Positions 44,585-56,250 of a DNA stretch of 64,000 nucleotides are shown piece by piece. The notes beneath the pieces are model-generated. The model saw only the letters and a list, made by a program, of their open reading frames with translations. It was not told the origin of the DNA and did not search any database. This stretch comes from Silene latifolia (taxonomy: Eukaryota; Streptophyta; Magnoliopsida; Caryophyllales; Caryophyllaceae), in the NCBI RefSeq assembly GCF_048544455.1, contig NC_133534.1, positions 221,926,292 through 221,990,291 on the forward strand, written 5' to 3'. The position numbers and the translations under genes were made by a program. Positions within the stretch are counted from its first letter, which is position 1. Each line of letters starts with the position of its first letter.

Positions 44585-44795
44585 TTTAACAACTCCCTTT
44601 CATACAAACACTTGAAAACGACTTGTATGCTTGTGTTGGCTGGTAAAAGTAAAACCCTGCGTTTGCTAAAGGATAATATAAACCCAGGGAGAAAGCAAAG
44701 GAAAGAAAGGTGATGAAAAATTGAAAATCAAAAACAAGACTGGGTTAAAACCTAGAGCAATATCAAGTTACTTTTACCAAATTGTTAGATAGGTT
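44585..44795 (-). promoter_or_regulatory. GYRB 5' flank and likely core promoter
   Basis: Only 211 bp separate the GYRB start codon from a Mutator-type element. A TATA-like GTTTATATTATCC lies at about 44,671-44,683, 90 bp before the start. A bidirectional relation to another gene is not seen. The promoter call rests on position. Confidence 0.35.
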
Positions 44796-46182
44796 AAAAC
44801 TTTAGAGTTTTTTTTTGTGAATAACCCCTTTTATGTACAAGTTTTTACAAATAACCTCCTTTTATGTCCATTTTTACAAATAACCGCCTTAAATATCACT
44901 TAATCCAAAAAATTGTCACCTACTAATGAATACGCTAACGAATTTTATAAAACCCGATCCTATATACGACATTACGACTTGAACTTATGCAATATACCTA
45001 AACTACCCTTACCTTAACACACCCCCACAAACACCCTCCTACTTTTACTCCTTTCAATTAAACCTGAAAAGCCCCAAATCAACCCATAACCCGAATTGCA
45101 ATTCATCTTCACAGCTTCCCCAAATTCAGTGAACATTTGCTTACTCCATCTGCAAAAGTTTATAAACTTCTTGAGTTGTTTGATGGTGGTGGATTTAAGG
45201 CGCAAAACAAGACGTAGCCAAAATAGTCTTCGATGTGAGATCGCTGAGATGTAGTACTGGAACAATAGCAGCATAAATTTTGCTTGTTTCAGGCTTGGGT
45301 TTCGGAAGGAGTTATATGTTGGCTTCATGGTGGAGAGGACGAATTGTTGGTGGTGTTTATGGTGGAATTATAATGGTGATTGATAATGGAGAAGTGAAAG
45401 TAGAGGGTCGTAATATAGGTTTTCATGGTGGATTAAGTGGTGAATTGGGTTGATAATGGAGATTAAGGAGGTTTGGGATTAATTGGAAATTTTAGTCAAC
45501 TGGAAATGACGAAGAGCTTAATAAGGTAGCAGGGAGTGTTGGTGATTTTATTGGAGCATTTGCCAAACATAGACTTTGTTGCATATGATTCATTTCATTT
45601 TATCTTAACCTGTCTTGTCAGTCGTTTTCTCGCTCCATTTGGAACTTAAAGAAGTCCAATTAGTAAGCTAAATCATACATTAAACAGACAAACTAAACCT
45701 AATTGAAGCTTGAGTCGAGTGAGGAAGGAGGGAGCAATTGAAATTGAAGTCCAAAAGTCGTGTGGATGCTACCGTTAGAAGGACCAGTGATATAGTAAGG
45801 GGAAAGAGGGAGCAATGATGAACAATTGATTTGGGTGTTGAATATTTCAACGTGATTTGGGAGTTTAGAATGGGTGTTAGTTGGGGTGTTAAGGTAAGGG
45901 TAGTTTAGGTATATTGCTTAAGTTTAAGTCGTAATGTTGTATATAGATCGAGTTTTATAAAATTCGTTAGTGTAATTAATAGTAGGTGGCAGTTTTTGGA
46001 TTAAGGCCCTGTTTGGTAAACATCGGATTAATATGAGCAGAAACAGATTTAAAAAGCAGATTTGACTAGCATAATGATTTAGCGGGTTTGACTAGCAGAT
46101 TTATTTAGCAGAATTGTTTTAGAGTTGTTTGGTAATTGACAGTTTTAGATTAGCAAATTGTTTAGATTCTTTGTAAAATGAC

Positions 46183-46753
46183 TGATGGGGCATATTCTGC
46201 ACCCGCTGACCGAGTCAACATATTGAGCAAGGTCAAAGATATCCAAAGCAAGTCAACACCTTGGACAGCCTAGCCGACGCCACCTGTCGGCCTGCCACTT
46301 GGGTCTCGGCCAGGCAACTAGCCAGCCGGGGCACATATCCGCGTACTCACATCCAAGACCCCTCGGCCGGCCTGACATGGGTCCCTCGGCCGAGGGTAGA
46401 GCGGTCTTTCCACCTGCTAGCCACTTGGCCACTTGGCCACTACGTGACAAAAGGTGAAAGTCTATAAATACTCCTCAACCCTCATTGAGGAGGGGATCCA
46501 CATTTTAACCTAAGAATCACTATTCATCTGGTAATATCTTCCTTATCTCTCTACAATATACACTTAGCCAAGTAACAACAACTTATCTCTCTAAGTTTAC
46601 TGACTTGAGCGTCGGAGTGAGTACGCTCGGCCAAAGCCGAGCCCTCAGTTTGTTCATTGTTTCAGGAGAGGTCAAGGGAGGAAGTCAAGCAAAGACGTCA
46701 TTCTACAAGCTACGAGTGGTAACAATACTTGCTCTGGAATTACACCCGGAACA
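46183..46753 (+). repeat. 5' LTR of the non-autonomous gypsy element
   Basis: TGATGGGGCATATTC to CACCCGGAACA. The TATA box TATAAATA is at 46,463-46,470, followed by a hairpin-prone CTCAACCCTCATTGAGGAG. Confidence 0.92.
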
Positions 46754-46843
46754 ATTGGCGCCGTCTGTGGGGAAAGATACTAGAAGCTAGTCACATTCAT
46801 TCCCAAACACAAAAAAACAAAACCCACCCAAAAAGCTAAGAAG

Positions 46844-48020
46844 ATGTCGAAACAACAAGAGGTATTCGTAACTGACGAAACCGAACTCTGCCAAGATACC
46901 GTCCACAATTCTGGAGTTGTGCAACCCTCCACCGGCCGAGTAATCCAACCGGAATACGGGATGCCATTAATACCAGATACGCCGCTGCCCGCCGACCAAG
47001 TCACCATCATGGGACATGTGGTTGATGCAGCAAAACTGAAGCTACTCCTGGACCTAATTGGTAGTACGCCGGCTCACACTGTCACACCGACAAGAGCGGC
47101 GGAACCCGTCCAAGAGACCAGGGCCCAAAAGGTGACTCCGAAAAACTTGAACGGAGCACTAGGGGAAGCTGACCCTGCCAAGACGCCGGGGGAGCCCAGA
47201 GTGCCAGTGGTAGACCCGAGTCCATCCCGCACTCGCGGGAGGACGGCGTCGCCGCGGCACCAACGAGGCCTACCCCAGAGGAGCGAAAGAAGTCCGACTC
47301 GCCAGAGTTGGAGAAGAAGCCCGACTCACCAGAGTCGGAGGAGAAGCCCTTCCCGCTACGAGGAGAGGAGCCGGACTAGGAATGCGAGGAGCCGATCGCC
47401 GCGTGTCGTTCGACACGTGGTCAGACAGCCCCTCAGTGCCTATGTCCTTGAAACCGCCGTGCCAACTAAGCTGAAGTTGCCGGCGCTCACATACAAAGGG
47501 GATAGCGACCCCACCGACCATGCCGAGGCTTTTGAGTCGTACATGTCGGTGTGGGAACAACCCGACGAAGTCTGGTGCCGAGTCTTCCCAACGACTTTGC
47601 ATGGGATGGCTCAAAGTTAGTACAAGGGGCTGCCCGACGGCTCGGTATACTGTTACGCCGACCTAAGGGACGCCTTCTTAGCCCAGTACTCTTGCAATAA
47701 GAGGAGGGCCGTGGAGACATCGGATCTCCTGACTATCAGACAGGAGGGGGCGAGTCTCTACGAAGCTATGTGAAGAGATTCGATGCAAGGTTCGAGCGTG
47801 ATTCGAGAGATTAATCTGGGCGGCGGCCGACGCCGATGAAGGGCCTCCGAAAGGCGAGCTCAAAAATGAGCTGATCAAGTGCGGGGACCTCAACCTGGAC
47901 TCCGCCAGAAGAATGGCCGACCAAACCATAAAGGTAGAGGACTATCACAAGACCTGGGTGAGCCACAGTGAATCTGAGCACTCAGAAAGGAGGAGCCGCC
48001 TGGGCAACGAAGATGAATGA
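46844..48020 (+). pseudogene. Gypsy gag, nonsense and frameshift
   Basis: The open part is 258 residues (46,844-47,620). Residues about 126-187 are strongly Arg-Ser rich (RSPTRQSWRRSP, SRRRSPSRYEERSRTR), then the capsid-type gag domain starts (YVLETAVPTKLKLPALTYKG, DPTDHAEAFESYM). A TAG at 47,618-47,620 stands where this family normally has Trp before YKGLP; homology continues in frame (LRDAFLAQYS) to a one-base loss near 47,755 and then in another frame (YVKRFDARFERD). A gag C-terminal remnant (KVEDYHKTW) is readable near 47,930-47,960. No zinc knuckle is found. The damage despite identical LTRs means the copy was already defective, or was mutated in replication. Confidence 0.82.
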
Positions 48021-48059
48021 CGCCGTGACGAGAATCGGTCACGGCCCGAGAAATCCAAC

Positions 48060-48755
48060 AGCAGACAGCGCCAAAACCTCGATCACCTCGGCCAAATCCG
48101 GGAGTGACGGGGGAACGAGCCGACATGCTAACATATTTACGACGGCAGACAGCGCCAAAACCTCGATCACCTCGGCTAATTAAGACCGAAGGCGACGGGG
48201 GAACGAGCCGATATGCCTAGATATTTACAACAACAGACAGCGCCAAAACCTCGATCACCTCGGCCAAAGCCGGGAGTGACGGGGAACGAGCCGACATGCT
48301 AACATATTTACGACGGCAGACAACGGCGCAAAACCTCGATCACCTCGGCTAATTAAGACCGAACGCGACTGGGAACGAGCCGATATGCCTAGATATTTAC
48401 AACAGCAGACATCGCCAAAACCTCGATCACCTCGGCCAAAGCCGGGAGTGACGGGGGAACGAGCCGACATGCTAACATATTTACGACGGCAGACAGCGCC
48501 AAAACCTCGATCACCTCGGCTAATTAAGACCGAAGGCGATGAAGGAACGAGCCGATATGCATAGATATTTACAACAGCAGACAGCGCCAAAACCTCGATC
48601 ACCTCGGCCAAAGCCGGGAGTGACGGGGGAACGAGCCGACATGCTAACATATTTACGACGGCAGACAGCGCCAAAACCTCGATCACCTCGGCTAATTAAG
48701 ACCGAAGGCGACGGGGGAACGAGCCGATATGCCTAAATATTTACAACAGCAGTCA
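48060..48755 (+). repeat. Dimeric tandem array, ~172-bp period
   Basis: The anchor CCTCGATCACCTCGG occurs at 48,077, 48,161, 48,249, 48,334, 48,421, 48,505, 48,593 and 48,677, with spacings alternating about 84 and 88 bp. Two monomer types alternate: one with GGCCAAAGCCGGGAGTGACG and ACATGCTAACATATTTACGA, the other with GGCTAATTAAGACCGAAGGC and ATATGCCTAGATATTTACAA. About four dimers, then more degenerate derivatives to about 49,100. Frames across it are artefacts. Confidence 0.9.
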
Positions 48756-49397
48756 GAACGTAAACTCAGTTGCCCCGGCCAAAGCCGGGAAGAGACGAGG
48801 GAAACGCGACTTGCTCTCGGCAAATTAAGACCGAGCTTAAGAACGTATAAGTACAGTTGAGACGCAAATCTGACACCTCGGCTAACTAAGACCGAGTGTG
48901 AACGAGGACGCGATCAATATCGTCTATAAATCGAACGTTGTCGCCAGTAACCCCGATTCCTCGGCCAAGGCGGAAGCGGTGGGGACACAACGACCGATAC
49001 GCTAACATGTTCACAACGACCGTTGGGAAGCGCAAATCCGACGCCTCGGCTAATTAAGACCAAGCCTGAACGAGGACGCCACCGACAGGCCAACGTGTTT
49101 AAAAACGTTAAGTATCTGTTCTCCGCCGGCCACACGATCAACCAAGCTAGGTAGCACCGGCCGGGGGCAATCAAAAACAACCGGCACTCTCAACCCTGGT
49201 CTCGGCCAGCGTCACTTTCTTTTCCACATCGGATGCCCTTTACACATCCATGTGGAGGGGGGATATATCTGGTACGGCCTCAACATGACCAAGCCGATGA
49301 AGAAGCCCGCCGATGAAGAATGTTTTGCAAATCGCAGAATATACGCTCAACACACATCGGAGCCCATACCACGGCATAGACTACGCTGGGGGCAAAT

Positions 49398-49968
49398 TGA
49401 TGGGGCATATTCTGCACCCGCTGACCGAGTCAACATATTGAGCAAGGTCAAAGATATCCAAAGCAAGTCAACACCTTGGACAGCCTAGCCGACGCCACCT
49501 GTCGGCCTGCCACTTGGGTCTCGGCCAGGCAACTAGCCAGCCGGGGCACATATCCGCGTACTCACATCCAAGACCCCTCGGCCGGCCTGACATGGGTCCC
49601 TCGGCCGAGGGTAGAGCGGTCTTTCCACCTGCTAGCCACTTGGCCACTTGGCCACTACGTGACAAAAGGTGAAAGTCTATAAATACTCCTCAACCCTCAT
49701 TGAGGAGGGGATCCACATTTTAACCTAAGAATCACTATTCATCTGGTAATATCTTCCTTATCTCTCTACAATATACACTTAGCCAAGTAACAACAACTTA
49801 TCTCTCTAAGTTTACTGACTTGAGCGTCGGAGTGAGTACGCTCGGCCAAAGCCGAGCCCTCAGTTTGTTCATTGTTTCAGGAGAGGTCAAGGGAGGAAGT
49901 CAAGCAAAGACGTCATTCTACAAGCTACGAGTGGTAACAATACTTGCTCTGGAATTACACCCGGAACA
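49398..49968 (+). repeat. 3' LTR of the non-autonomous gypsy element
   Basis: Same 571-bp sequence as the 5' LTR; no difference found on reading both. TATA box at 49,678-49,685. Confidence 0.92.
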
Positions 49969-49992
49969 ATGACAAATAAGGATATGATTAAA

Positions 49993-51465
49993 TCTATAAA
50001 AACTTATTAAAAGCCTACCTAAAATGTCAATTTAAAGCCACCTAGATAATGCCACCTTGGATTAGAAAAAGCCATGCGGACATTCAATGCTCATGTCACC
50101 ACTCAACAAAATGCCACGCATACATTTCATACCCCATATCATCTGCTCTACCCAATTACCCCGTCAATCTTCACTGTTCCTACCGTCACCGATATACTAC
50201 GACCTATCCCCTCATTCCGCCATCCGACTATCGAAAATCCACAAGGTCCACCGGACTACCCCACCTTCATAATATGGTTTCCACATATTCTCCCCTTTTC
50301 TCGCGTGTTCCATTGCCGTTATACTTGGCCCATGGTCTCCGTTACGATTCCGGCTACAGCTCCTTTCATGGGCCCTTAGTGACGGCTCCGATTTCCCGCC
50401 GCAGGTCAGTTGTTGCTTTAATTGTTAGCAACTTTTCAATACCCCTTCTTACGGTTACTAACTCATATATTGATGGCATTTAATCGTCATCTGTTCGCCT
50501 CCCCCAATGATTTAATTTTCGGTTTTATTGCATTTCCCTATTTCGTTCAACTGATGTTTCTATTTTATTTTTTGGCTCAATTTACATGTCTATTCACCTA
50601 CATGTTTTATTTAATTGTGCGTTCTTTAATCTGCTATATGATATACTGTTTGTCGCCTTGTGTATGTGATTTCTACTTACGCAGTTTTATTTTAATACGT
50701 GTGATTAGTTGTTTGAGATGGTATTACTGTGATTAGTTTGTGAATCTTTACCCAGACTTTGTTCACTGATAGCTATGCTTTCAATTTTAGGCCACCATGA
50801 ATGTGGATGCAGCAGGTAGTCAGACGGATTAAAGCTGAAATTAGTTGCATTCATTTCCGGCAGCCATGTAAGGTAATAAGGTATACCCTCTTTGTTCACC
50901 CGTGTTTTCCATTGGTATGATTGTAGTATTACTTTAGTGGCTCACCAGGTTTTGGTGTTGGAATGACTGTGAAATGCGGAACGGGCCTTTATGAATCCCC
51001 CAACCCTTTTTTGAGCCTTTGAGGAGTTATAGCTGTCAACTCAAATTCCGATTTTGCAATTCCCATGAATGGGGATGCTCCATTGATCACGTTAAGAAAC
51101 GGTATTACGCTGAATGCAATTACTGTGAAATGCGGAACATGCTTTTATGAATTCCCCGGCCCTTTTTTGAGCCTTTGAGGAGTCATAACTATCAACTCAA
51201 TTTCAGATTTTGCAATTCCCATGAATGTGGATGCTCAAATGCTCACGTTTAGAAACGATATTACGTTGAATGAAATTACACTGAAATGCGGAATAGGGTT
51301 TTATGACAATATGACATGCATGGAATAATAAATTAATTTAGAAATCTATAATCTATAATTAAAAAGCAACCCAAACTATCTACCATTATCTGAATGTCAT
51401 ATTTTAGTTTCATAAGATAAATTCTAAACCACTATCAAATAAAGTGGATTTTGTAAAAAAAAAAA

Positions 51466-51497
<32 letters not shown>

Positions 51498-52726
51498 GCA
51501 AATCTTTTACATTCTATTTCTCCTTCATGCATATTTATGTCTAGATTAAACTTCATAATAATGAGAAAAATCTATAACTTTATAATCTAAATATAAAATC
51601 AATAAATCTAATGAAAAGGTAAACCAAACTATCTATCATCATCTACATGTTATATTTTAATTACATAAGATAAAATCTTAAACCAAACTCGTGTAAAGTT
51701 GATTTTGTAAAAAAATATATAATAATAATAATAATAATCAAGCAAACCTTAGACATTCCATTTCACTTTATTCCTTATTTATGTTTATATTAAATTTCAT
51801 AATAATGAAAAAATGATGTTCAAAAGTCATGAACCTTATTCATATTTATACCTATATTAAATTTGATAATAATGAAAAAAGGATACTCAAAAGTTATAAA
51901 ATGCATCCTCAATTATTTATATATATTTTATGAAAGACAAAAATTGTAAGCCAAAATTTTCTTTATCCCTATCGCCAGTAGAACTAAATGTGTCACTAAT
52001 TTTTTCTATCATTCTATTCACATCAAGCTACGTGTATTAAGGTTTTTAAATTATTAACTAATCTATTTATTTTTTATGTAAGTTACATTGGGTTATAAAG
52101 TGTTCATCACATTTTTAACTTCAACTGTGTTTATTTTGTTCTCATTTAGGAGCTGTCAAGATTTGTGGTGTTGAGCTATTCAAAGGTTAATATACTTATA
52201 TCTCTACGACTTCATTCTCATTCCCTCTTTCTTTCACTGTTTAAGAGAAAACTTAAATTAATAACGATAATATTGCATAATTTTTTTTTTGCTATTTTGT
52301 TGGTTAATTCAGACTAATTAATGAGTTACTTTTATTATTATAGGGACGATTCGTTGGAAAAATAAAATACTAGGATTGCTTAAATAACTATATATTGAAG
52401 ACTAACTACAAGATTAACGACATCAACATGAATGGCTAATGTTTTTTTTTAAATGTATGTTTTGTTTTGCTATTTGTTGTTTATTTTTCATCATTTTACC
52501 TTCGAAAAAATAACAATTTTCACCTACTTGGCTTATTTAATTTATCGATTCGCTATTTATGTTAACATGCAAATGCCTGTAATTTTAGTACGCAATCTAT
52601 CATGAATTATTCATAAGGTGATTTTAGTATATGTTTTAATATTTTATAAAATTTCAATTACTAAAAACACTAAAAACATCACACTTAAAACAAACATCCC
52701 GTGAATTTCACGGGCCACAAAACTAG
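49993..52726 (+). mobile_element. Non-autonomous Helitron
   Basis: Starts TCTATAAAAACTTATTAAAA after an A and ends in CTAG before a T. About 10 bp before the end is a perfect hairpin, CCCGTGAATTTCACGGG (52,698-52,714). These are the rolling-circle transposon hallmarks; no target duplication is expected. No Rep/helicase frame is visible. The interior has a 156-bp tandem repeat, two diverged direct repeats (about 51,360-51,500 and 51,610-51,745) each ending in an ATA run, and an unrecognised 144-residue frame at 50,049-50,483. The 3' end is firm; the 5' end is inferred from motif and context. Confidence 0.72.
50971..51294 (+). repeat. 156-bp tandem repeat in the Helitron
   Basis: GAAATGCGGAA starts at 50,971, 51,127 and 51,283, exactly 156 bp apart; two full copies and a partial third. 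Confidence 0.85.
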
Positions 52727-53190
52727 TTATTTATTAAATATATAAAAGGAAGGTTAGTATTTTTTAAGGGGGTAAATAAGACAATATTTTTTCTTTCTAA
52801 TCCGCTAACCTAATATGCTAGTAGGAGCAGCATATTGCAAAATAGTATATTGGACCCCAATATGCTATTTCAATATGCTATTAACCAAACGCTCTAAATA
52901 GCATATTCGTAAGTCAAACATGTTAAACCTCTCCAATATGCTGAAATTTGGCCAATATGCCATTTACCAAACAGAGCCTAAGTGATATTTAAGGTGGTTA
53001 TTTGTAAAAATGGACATAAAAGAGGGTTATTTGTAAAAACGTGTACATAAAAGGGGGTTATTCACAAAAAAACTCAAAACTTTATTAACCTTATCGAGTT
53101 TGGATAGCTCATTTCAAGGTATGTCGTATATTGTGGCCATATTGGGTTGGCCCAAATTATTTAGAATTTTGAGTGTGTTCGATATTCTAA

Positions 53191-55958
53191 TATTTATTTT
53201 ATTTTATTTTTTTAAGGTAAGAAAATTAGATTGATTTTTTAGATATGATCAACTTATCTCATCCTTTTGAATGAGAGAGGTAAGTTGAAGTCACGACTTT
53301 CAAACCACCAGAAAGAGTTGGACATGAATGTCCAATAGAAGTCATGAAGTCATCAACCTTGTTAGCTTCTCGAAAGTAATGTTTAATTATCACTCCATCG
53401 AAAGAATGAATGTCTAATTTCACATCTTTGATAATACTAGAAAATTGTCAGTACTACGAATTGAGTTAATAACACATAAATTATCACCCTACACAATATT
53501 TTGAGATTCCTAAGTATTTAGTTGCTAAAATGCCTTCTTTTAAAGCAAGAGCTTCCGCAACAAGAATACTATTGGATCCTCACTTTTTTGCTCCTAACAA
53601 AACGACATTACCATTATGATCACTTATAGTAGAATATCCTAAAGCAACTTTATTGCCTTCTATTCTGGATCCGTCAAAATTTAGCTTTAGGAAACCGTTT
53701 CTAGGTTTCTCCCACCAAATTTCTTCCTTACTAGAAGTGTTTCTAGCTGACTCGTCTTTCTCGGGATTGTTGAGATCCTTATGTCTAGTCTCAGTCCAGG
53801 TCTTAGTGCTATTATTACATAAAGTAATAAGTTTACTGATAGTAAAATGAACATTATTAAATATAATGTCATTTCTATAAAACCCTCCATTCCACCAAAT
53901 AAAAATAATTTTAATAAAATCATCTTTAGAAATGAAGTCTTTGAGATAATTAAGTTTCATTATAAAACTTTGACTTGCAATATTATCATAATTTGACAAA
54001 AAATTGTTGAAGCTAATAATGTTCATATGTTGAGTAACAGACCCAATCATGGGACATTCGTAAAAGAAATGATCTTTGTTTTCAATAGGATAGTTGCACA
54101 AAACACAATGAGGTGGGACATTAATATGACTTTTTAGAAGCTTGTCTACCGTTGGGAGACCGTTAACACAGGCTTTCCAAAGAAAAAAAAAATCAACTTT
54201 GGGGAAATATTCAATTTCCAAATCCATTAAAATTCACATTTGTCAAGAGCTTGATCGAACAAACTTTGCGCTAACCAAGTTACTGTTTTGGTAGAGAAAT
54301 TTTCATCCACGGACAGGCCCCAAATGAGGGTATCTGGAATATTATTATGTGTCAGTGGAATGTTAGTAATCTGATTCACAATATCGTTATTCACTAAATT
54401 GGATAATTTACAAACATCTCATTGTTTGTCGGGGGTTATGAAATCTTTAACCAAGAGATTAAGATCATGGTTACTATCATCATCAACCATATTGCTTGTA
54501 AGTGGGTGTGAAAAAACCCAATTATCAGACCAAACTTAATATTGCTACCATTACCTACCTGCCATCTCAGTCTCTTTCTAAATAGAGTCCGAAGACTCAT
54601 AAGTTTGCGCCCATGCCAAGAAGAGACTGAATTAGGCTTATGATAAAAAAGTGAACAATTTCCCAAGTATTTTTTAGTTATCACTTTGACCCATATACTT
54701 ACCTTATGCATAAGAATTTTCCATAAAAGTTTCATTTGAAAAGCTTTATTAGTTGTTTCAGAAGATTTTATTCCGAGTCCACCAACCGATTTTGGTAAAC
54801 AAACTTTATGCCAACCAATCAAATTAGGGGAGCGTTGTGAAGGATTCTTATTCCAGAGAAAATCTCTATTAATATTATCTAATCTATTATGGATTGATGA
54901 GGGAAGAAGGAAGCTTTGCCTTTGAAAAGTTCCCTTCGAGGCTAAATTAGCATTGACCAGAACTAGTCTACCTGCTTGTGATAAAGAATTTGCTTTCCAT
55001 TTCGATAATTGTGTACAAGAAGATTGAATAATACTGTCAAAAGTATTTTTAGTTACTCTTCTATCAATTATAGGACATCCTAAATATTTACCCAAATGAG
55101 CTTCCTCGTTCATACGGAGAATACCTCTAAAGGATTCCCCAAAAGATCGTTCAATATTTCTAGTACATTGAAAAGTGGATTTGTCAAAATTAACAAATTG
55201 TCCTGATATGTGCAAAATTTATCTAAAATAGACTTAATGGTTCTACAACTCTGATTAGAGGCTTTAGCGAAAATGATATTATCATCCGCAAAAGTGAGAA
55301 AAGGGATTTTCTCTACCCCGGATCCAATTCTAATACCAATATCACTAGAGCTAAGATCACTATTCTTTTGAAGAGATCTTGTTAAAATCTTGGCGCACAT
55401 AATAAATATATACGACGATAGTGGGTCAGTGGCTCTAAAAAAGTCTCCCGGTGTTCCATTTACTAACATCAAGAACGAAATAGTTTTTATACATTCCATA
55501 ATCCAAGAAATCCATTTAGCACTAAAACCCATTTGTTTAAAAGTTTCCTCAATAAAGTTACATTATAGTCGGTCGTATGCTTTTTCCATATCAAGTTTAA
55601 TTGCAATCCAGCCACCTTTGTCGTTTTTACGTTTAAACAAGTTGAAAATCTCGTGAGCTAGAAGAATATTATCTTGAATAAAGCGATTAGGTGTAAAGGC
55701 ACTTTGAAACGGGTGTATAATCTTATGCAAGACACTATGAAGACGAATAGCCAGGATTTTCGAAAAAAATTTATAGATTGTTGATCAAAGACTAATAAGG
55801 CGAAAATGGTTTGCTGTTTGAGGATTATCAATTTTAGGAATCAATGCTAAGAAAGTATGATTTAGTTCTTTTAGTAATTTACCTGAATGAAAAAAAGCTA
55901 AAACAGCTTTAGTAACAGACTTTCCTACAATATCCCAATATTTTTGAAAGAACTCACT
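53191..55958 (-). pseudogene. LINE (L1-type) RT and RNase H remnant
   Basis: Minus-strand non-LTR retrotransposon, truncated at the 5' end within RT. In order: FFQKYWDIVG and FLALIPKIDNP (55,960-55,790), a stop, then further RT blocks, the catalytic FADD motif (FLTFADDNIIFAKA near 55,280-55,320), LGCPI and KWKANSLSQAGR (55,080-54,960), a break at about 54,436-54,228, then a zf-RVT zinc region (CVLCNYPIENKDHFFYECP, near 54,060-54,115), then RNase H (NFDGS near 53,670). A TGA (53,579-53,581) interrupts RNase H, which continues with ILVAEALALKEG. The 3' tail is A-rich (TAAAATAAAATAAA, 53,191-53,215). Several stops and frame breaks; inactive. No target duplication identified. Confidence 0.88.
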
Positions 55959-56250
55959 TGGTCTAGTATAGGTTACACTTGGTCCACTGCACAGCCATAC
56001 CTCACTCACGAGTGGCCTCTCGTCAAGCCTAAGGGTCCTCTCACTCATACCAAGATTCCTTTATAAGTGTCCAAATATCCGTGTATTACAATTTAGTTCC
56101 TAATTGCTCCTTAAATGCGTGATCTCCGCCCACTTTGCTTCATTTACTACAAAAGACATAAAATCTTATAGAATAACAAATAGGAAGCTAAAGACTATAG
56201 AAATAACCCTAATTAGCACAAATAGCATGCAAAACGAGGCTAGTTAAGGG
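55959..56250. other. Spacer between LINE and Athila-like LTR
   Basis: No gene. A short direct repeat CACTTGGTC occurs twice, 21 bp apart, at the LINE's 5' junction (about 55,955 and 55,976), which may be a by-product of its truncated insertion. Confidence 0.4.

Larger units (their letters stand above)
46183..49968 (+). mobile_element. Non-autonomous gypsy-type LTR retrotransposon, identical LTRs
   Basis: 3786 bp with 571-bp LTRs (46,183-46,753 and 49,398-49,968) that I read as identical throughout, and the target duplication ATGAC (46,178-46,182 and 49,969-49,973). After the 5' LTR comes TGGCGCCGTCTGTGGGGA (partial tRNA-Asp type primer site); before the 3' LTR comes the polypurine tract GCTGGGGGCAAAT. 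The internal 2.6 kb holds a damaged gag and a tandem array but no protease, RT or integrase, so it must have moved with proteins from elsewhere. Layout fits the Tat lineage (TR-GAG or LARD type). Confidence 0.9.
46005..52978. mobile_element. Tourist-like PIF/Harbinger element, second layer
   Basis: Inverted ends GGCCCTGTTTGGTAAA / GGCTCTGTTTGGTAAA with a TAA duplication (46,002-46,004 and 52,979-52,981); the empty site is readable from the MULE's intact left repeat. Native sequence is only about 450 bp (46,005-46,182, 49,974-49,992, 52,727-52,978), rich in AATATGCT and AGCAGATT words. It carries two further insertions. Confidence 0.87.
44805..53075. mobile_element. Mutator-type element, outermost layer of a nest
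   Basis: Flanked by the perfect 9-bp duplication AAAACTTTA (44,796-44,804 and 53,076-53,084). Its terminal inverted repeats are about 220 bp: left 44,805-45,026; right 45,883-46,004 continued at 52,982-53,075, both starting GAGTTTTTTT and GTGAATAACCCC. The right repeat is split by a 7-kb insertion; without it the element is about 1.3 kb. The centre (45,027-45,882) has no transposase and no recognised gene, so it is a non-autonomous MULE. Confidence 0.88.

Noticed and set aside
48255..48686. 143-residue minus-strand frame
   Set aside because: Lies wholly in the 84/88-bp tandem array and consists of its translated repeats.
50049..50483. Host gene exon
   Set aside because: Inside the Helitron, several frames open, no recognisable domain and no splice context.
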